Shown here: one piece after another, positions 34,653 through 38,286 of the stretch
How the letters are laid out: the number at the start of each line of letters is the position of its first letter
Position numbering within the stretch: the stretch's first letter is position 1
The notes under the pieces: generated by a model
The model's input: only the letters and a program-made list of their open reading frames with translations
What the model was told of the DNA's origin: nothing
Database searches by the model: none
NCBI GenBank assembly: GCA_018053845.1
Contig: JAGPKU010000019.1
Span: forward strand, 1 to 38,286
Source: Syntrophobacterales bacterium
GTDB taxonomy: Bacteria > Desulfobacterota > Syntrophia > Syntrophales > UBA2192
Length of the DNA: 38,286 nucleotides
Direction of reading: 5' to 3'
Program-made: the position numbers and the translations under genes

Positions 34653-36251
34653 ATGACGTTGGATACGCATCCGTCCCCGCAGGAAACCGAGAACCGCCGC
34701 GTCGCGAAGGCTGCGGGCGTGGTGGGCCTCGCCACGATGCTCTCGCGCGTCTTCGGCTTCATCCGCGACGTCGTCGTGGCCCGCTACTTCGGCGCGGGGC
34801 TCGCCACGGACGCCTTCTTCGTCGCCTTCCGGATTCCGAACCTGCTGCGGCGCCTCTTCGCCGAGGGCTCGCTCACCATCGCCTTCGTGCCCGTCTTCAC
34901 GGAGTACCTCAAGACAAAATCGCGGCAGGATGCCTTCGAGCTGGCCCGGGTGGCCTTCACGCTCCTGTCGGTCATCCTGGCCGTCGTCTCGATCGCGGGC
35001 GTCCTGCTGTCGCCCGCCATCGTCACGCTCATGGCCCCGGGCTTCCGGGCCGCGCCGGACAAGTACGCCCTCACGGTGCTGCTGACTCGCATCATGTTCC
35101 CCTACATCTTCTTCATCGCCCTGGTGGCCCTGTGCATGGGGATCCTGAATTCGCTGCGCCACTTCGCCACCCCGGCGCTGTCGCCCGTCATCCTGAACCT
35201 CTGCATGATCGCCGCGGCGCTCACCCTGCAGGACTGCTTCGCCGAGCCCGTCGTGGCCCTGGCCGTGGGCGTCATGATCGGGGGGTTCCTGCAGCTCGCG
35301 GTGCAGCTGCCCGTGCTCTTCCGGCTGGGCGTTTCGCTCAGGCCCGATTTCCGCTTCGGCCACGAAGGCGTGCGCCGCATCGGCCTTCTGATGCTGCCCG
35401 CGGCCTTCGGCGCCGCCGTCTACCAGATCAACATCTTCATCGGCACCCTGCTGGCCTCGTTCCTGCCCGAGGGAAGCGTCTCCTTTCTCTACTACGCCGA
35501 CCGCATCGTCGAGCTGCCCCTGGGGATCTTCGGCATCGCCATCGGCACGGCGGCCCTGCCGAGCTTCTCCGACCAGGTGGCCCGCGGGCAGTACGACGAG
35601 ATGAAGCGGACGATCTCCTTCTCGCTGCGGCTCATGCTCTTCATCACGATTCCCGCCATGGTCGGGATCATCGCCCTGCAGGAGCCCATCATCTCGGTGC
35701 TCTTCCAGCGCGGCGAGTTCGACCCGCGCTCGGCGGTGCTCACGGCGCAGGCCCTCTTCTGGTATGCCGTGGGCCTCTGGGCCTTCTCCACCATCCGCGT
35801 GGTCGTGGCCGCCTTCTACGCCCTGCAGGACACGAAGACCCCCGTCCGGATCGCCGTCGCGGCCCTCATCGTCAACACCGCGTGCAGCGTGGCCCTCATG
35901 TTCCCCCTGAAGCACAGCGGGCTGGCCCTTGCCACCTCCATCGCCTCGGCCGTCAACGTCCTCACGCTGGGCTGGCTGCTGAGAAAGCGGATCGGGCGGT
36001 TTCTCGACGCCTCGTTCTGGGGATCCCTGGCCCGCGTCACCGCCGCAGCCGCCGTCATGGGAGTTGCCGTGTCCCTGACAATTCACGTTTTGGGCTGGGA
36101 CGTGACGGCGCCCTTCCGGCATCGCGTAACGGTCCTCGGCGCGGGACTCGCCGCGGGGATCGCCGTTTTTTCGATCTGTGCCGCTGCCCTCCGCTGCCCG
36201 GAAATGACGACGCTCGCCGGCATGGTCCGCCGCAGGCTCGGCCGCCGCTAG
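34653..36251 (+). CDS. murJ: Lipid II flippase MurJ (MviN)
   Basis: Flips lipid II across the inner membrane for peptidoglycan synthesis. The 532-residue polytopic protein of the MOP superfamily has about 14 helices; AAGVVGLATMLSRVFGFIRDVVVARYFGAG, DAFFVAFRIPNLLRRLFAEGSLTIAFVPVF and the mid-protein YYADRIVELPLGIFGIAIGTAALPSFS with LFQRGEF are diagnostic. The ATG at 34653 gives a normal-length protein; the region upstream in frame (to 34506) is not conserved-looking. The ribosome site is poor (GGAG about 14 nt away), so the start is less certain than the identity. Confidence 0.95.
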   Translation: MTLDTHPSPQETENRRVAKAAGVVGLATMLSRVFGFIRDVVVARYFGAGLATDAFFVAFRIPNLLRRLFAEGSLTIAFVPVFTEYLKTKSRQDAFELARVAFTLLSVILAVVSIAGVLLSPAIVTLMAPGFRAAPDKYALTVLLTRIMFPYIFFIALVALCMGILNSLRHFATPALSPVILNLCMIAAALTLQDCFAEPVVALAVGVMIGGFLQLAVQLPVLFRLGVSLRPDFRFGHEGVRRIGLLMLPAAFGAAVYQINIFIGTLLASFLPEGSVSFLYYADRIVELPLGIFGIAIGTAALPSFSDQVARGQYDEMKRTISFSLRLMLFITIPAMVGIIALQEPIISVLFQRGEFDPRSAVLTAQALFWYAVGLWAFSTIRVVVAAFYALQDTKTPVRIAVAALIVNTACSVALMFPLKHSGLALATSIASAVNVLTLGWLLRKRIGRFLDASFWGSLARVTAAAAVMGVAVSLTIHVLGWDVTAPFRHRVTVLGAGLAAGIAVFSICAAALRCPEMTTLAGMVRRRLGRR

Positions 36252-36349
36252 CCCCAGCACGGCCTGCATTCCGGGATAAAATGGTTGACCTTAACCCGTC
36301 GGAGTGATAAGGGAAATTGACTTCTGAGATGCCTCAACCGCCGCCCGGT

Positions 36350-36392
36350 CTTCCTCTGCCTCGACGGGAGAGGACCGGGGTGAGGGTGACAT
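36350..36392 (+). repeat. REP-like palindromic repeat between murJ and serS
   Basis: TCTTCCTCTGCCTCGACGGG then AGAGGACCGGGGTGAGGGTGA: an imperfect hairpin followed by the GTGAGGGTGA tail shared with the copy at 37953. The rest of this 234-bp gap shows no gene. Confidence 0.65.
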
Positions 36393-36485
36393 TCCCCTGC
36401 CCCGACAGCGTCGGGGAACCGGCCGAGGGCGGGTCTTCTTGAACATTTCACCGGCCTCTCTATGAGAGCAAGGGGGATACAGGAT

Positions 36486-37766
36486 ATGCTGGACATCAAG
36501 TTCCTTCGCGAGAACACCGAGCTCGTCCGCCGCAAGATGCTCGAGCGGGGGCAGGAGATCGACTTTGCCCCGTTTGTCAACGCCGAGAAGCGCCGCCGGG
36601 ACATCCTCCAGGAGGTGGAGGCCCTGCGGGGCGAGCGCAACAAGGCCTCCAAGGAAATCGGGGCCCTCAAAAAGGAGAAGAAGGACGCCTCGGAGCTCGT
36701 CGCGAAGATGGCGGGCATCTCCGAGCGGATCAAGGCCCTCGATGCGGAGCTGGCCCAGGTGGAGGCCGACATCCAGAACTTCGTCATGGTCGTCCCCAAC
36801 GTCCAGCACGAATCCGTCGAGTACGGCACGAGCTCGGAGGACAACCCCGTCATCCGCCACTGGGGGGAAAAGCCCGTCTTCGACTTCGAGCCCAAGCCCC
36901 ACTGGGACATCGGCGAGAACCTGAAAATCCTCGACTTCGCCTGCGGGGCGAAGATCACGGGCGCCCGCTTCACCCTCTACCGGGGCTGGGGCGCCAAGCT
37001 CGAGCGGGCCCTCTTCAACTACATGCTCGACCTGCACACCTCTCGGCACACCTACACGGAGGTCCTCACGCCCTTCATGGTCAACAAGGAGAGCATGACC
37101 GGCACGGGGCAGCTGCCGAAGTTCGAGCAGGACCTCTTCAAGATCCAGGGGATGGACTACTACCTCATCCCCACGGCCGAAGTGCCCGTGACCAACATCC
37201 ACCGCGACGAGATCCTCGCCGAGAAGGACCTGCCTATCTACTACGTGGCCTACTCGCCCTGCTTCCGCAGCGAGGCGGGCTCCTACGGCAAGGACACCCG
37301 CGGCCTCATCCGCCAGCACCAGTTCAACAAGGTGGAACTCGTGAAGTTCACGACTCCCGAGACCTCCTACGACGAGCTCGAGAAGCTGACCCTCGACGCA
37401 GAGGACATCCTAAAGACCCTGGGCCTGCACTTCCGCACGGTGAGCCTCTGCACGGCCGACCTGGGCTTCTCCTCGGCCAAGACCTACGACCTCGAGGTGT
37501 GGCTGCCCGGCCAGAACGTCTACCGCGAGATCTCCTCGTGCAGCAACTTCGAGGATTTCCAGGCCCGACGGGCCTCGATCCGCTTCCGCCGCGAGGGCTC
37601 CGGCAAGGTGGAGTTCGTCCACACTCTCAACGGCTCGGGCCTCGCCGTGGGGCGCACGGTGGTGGCCATCCTCGAGAACTACCAGCAGAGAGACGGCAGC
37701 GTCGTCATTCCCGAGCCCCTGCGGCCCTACATGAAAGGCATTGACAGAATACCCGCCGGCGGGTAA
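36486..37766 (+). CDS. serS: Seryl-tRNA synthetase
   Basis: Charges tRNA-Ser with serine. The 426-residue class II synthetase starts [18 protein letters not shown]; the N-terminal antiparallel coiled-coil arm (about 25-105) grips the long variable arm of tRNA-Ser. The catalytic core shows TAEVPVTN, motif 2 [36 protein letters not shown] and motif 3 [16 protein letters not shown]. The start at 36486 is preferred over 36462 on family length. Two tRNA-Ser genes follow immediately downstream on the same strand. Confidence 0.97.
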   Translation: MLDIKFLRENTELVRRKMLERGQEIDFAPFVNAEKRRRDILQEVEALRGERNKASKEIGALKKEKKDASELVAKMAGISERIKALDAELAQVEADIQNFVMVVPNVQHESVEYGTSSEDNPVIRHWGEKPVFDFEPKPHWDIGENLKILDFACGAKITGARFTLYRGWGAKLERALFNYMLDLHTSRHTYTEVLTPFMVNKESMTGTGQLPKFEQDLFKIQGMDYYLIPTAEVPVTNIHRDEILAEKDLPIYYVAYSPCFRSEAGSYGKDTRGLIRQHQFNKVELVKFTTPETSYDELEKLTLDAEDILKTLGLHFRTVSLCTADLGFSSAKTYDLEVWLPGQNVYREISSCSNFEDFQARRASIRFRREGSGKVEFVHTLNGSGLAVGRTVVAILENYQQRDGSVVIPEPLRPYMKGIDRIPAGG

Positions 37767-37833
37767 TATGCCGTTTTCCAAAACGGGTGTCCTGCCGGCC
37801 GGGCCCGGCCGGTGCCGTGTAACGGGCAAAGCC

Positions 37834-37919
37834 GGAGGGATGGCCGAGTGGTCTAAGGCGGCGGTCTTGAAAACCGTTAACCGAAAGGTTCGCGGGTTCG
37901 AATCCTGCTCCCTCCGCCA
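37834..37919 (+). tRNA. tRNA-Ser(UGA)
   Basis: A cloverleaf with acceptor GGAGGGA/TCCCTCC, class II long variable arm, T-loop GGTTCGAATCC and anticodon TGA at 37868-37870. CCA is encoded (37917-37919). It decodes UCN, mainly UCA. Confidence 0.95.
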
Positions 37920-37952
37920 GAATAGAATATACACCCTGCCCCTTCAGGCAGT

Positions 37953-37995
37953 TGCTCTTCTCCCTCGACGGGAGAGGCCGGGTGAGGGTGAAAAT
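37953..37995 (+). repeat. REP-like palindromic repeat between the tRNA-Ser genes
   Basis: TCTCCC/GGGAGA (37959-37964 with 37970-37975, loop TCGAC), then GGCCGGGTGAGGGTGAAAAT. The same core and tail occur at 36350. It lies in the spacer between tRNA-Ser(UGA) and tRNA-Ser(GCU). Confidence 0.7.
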
Positions 37996-38015
37996 ACGAA
38001 AGGCCGATCGAGCGC

Positions 38016-38110
<95 letters not shown>

Positions 38111-38129
38111 TTTTAAAAACGAATCAAGC

Positions 38130-38206
38130 GCGCCCTTAGCTCAGTTGGATAGAGCGTTGGACTACGAATCCAAAGGTCCTAGGTTCGAGCCCTAGAGGGC
38201 GCGCCA
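38130..38206 (+). tRNA. tRNA-Arg(ACG)
   Basis: A 77-nt class I tRNA with acceptor GCGCCCT/AGGGCGC, D-loop AGCTCAGTTGGATAGAGC, T-loop GGTTCGAGCCC, anticodon ACG at 38164-38166 and encoded CCA. A34 would be edited to inosine to read CGU/CGC/CGA. Confidence 0.96.
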
Positions 38207-38214
38207 ATAAAAAG

Positions 38215-38254
38215 AAGGGGTTGCGAGATTTTCATTGCCCGCAGCCCCTTTTTT
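38215..38254 (+). terminator. Intrinsic terminator after the tRNA cluster
   Basis: An 11-bp stem with one T-G pair (AAGGGGTTGCG 38215-38225 with CGCAGCCCCTT 38240-38250) is followed by a run of six T (38249-38254). It ends the tRNA-Ser/tRNA-Ser/tRNA-Arg transcript. Confidence 0.85.
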
Positions 38255-38286
38255 ATGTATTTTTCCTTCGAATATAGCCACTTATA

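Noticed and set aside
34401-36269. 622-codon minus-strand frame opposite murJ
   Set aside because: Highly acidic and His/Gly-rich shadow of a membrane protein gene; no recognisable domain.
37767-37833. Terminator between serS and the first tRNA
   Set aside because: Small palindromes (CCGTTTT/AAAACGG and CCGGCC types) are present but none has a proper loop plus U-run.

Overview
The window is GC-rich bacterial chromosome, densely coded on both strands, and most consistent with a deltaproteobacterial (Desulfobacterota, Syntrophales-like) anaerobe. The grounds are gene content: a NifA-like sigma-54 activator, a GAF-ANTAR protein, a PPDK-N fusion, a PflX-type radical SAM protein, FmdB, a TrpB2-type enzyme, myo-inositol-phosphate synthase and a Tat/RodZ/FtsK envelope set. 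The taxonomic call is inference. No plasmid, phage or CRISPR system is visible. The only sign of a mobile element is a truncated small gene at the left edge.

Layout. 1-5.7 kb holds signalling genes: an edge fragment of an AbrB-like gene, a sigma-54 activator, a divergent KaiC-like/PPDK-N fusion, a GAF-ANTAR antiterminator-type protein and a small Cys-rich protein. 5.9-9.1 kb holds dTDP-glucose 4,6-dehydratase, then inositol-phosphate synthase and inositol monophosphatase, which converge and overlap by 4 bp. 9.3-16.8 kb holds envelope and core genes: rodZ-like, tatA, ssb, the coupled plsC-uppP-ftsK-rimO run and a SEC-C protein. 16.9-25.3 kb holds a SlyD-like isomerase, a HlyIII protein, CheR with a THEP1 NTPase, a PEBP protein, PflX, FmdB, PspC, a soluble hybrid histidine kinase and rarA. 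25.6-27.4 kb holds trpB2 with its leader. 27.6-37.8 kb holds yrdC/sua5, RNase E/G, proC, yggT, a giant DivIVA-like protein, yggU, murJ and serS. The window closes with tRNA-Ser(UGA), tRNA-Ser(GCU), tRNA-Arg(ACG) and a terminator.

The most notable observation is an apparent ribosome-mediated tryptophan attenuator upstream of trpB2 on the minus strand. A 26-codon leader ORF (27307-27387) carries three consecutive Trp codons. It is followed by a 12-bp hairpin and then by a perfect 12-bp intrinsic terminator with a U-run; the hairpin's 3' arm can also pair with the terminator's 5' arm. This ties a stand-alone TrpB2 to tryptophan control.

The second theme is non-coding repeats. Arrays of period-7 units (AGGCNNN and CTTCTTA types), often as facing inverted arms, sit on or directly after stop codons. 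REP-like palindromes (core TCTCCC-GGGAGA followed by GTGAGGG) occur at several gaps, including related composite copies on both sides of trpB2. An 81-bp MITE-like unit lies downstream of divIVA. Third, yggT and an 829-residue DivIVA-domain coiled-coil protein are translationally abutted, resembling the ylmG-divIVA neighbourhood of Gram-positive bacteria.
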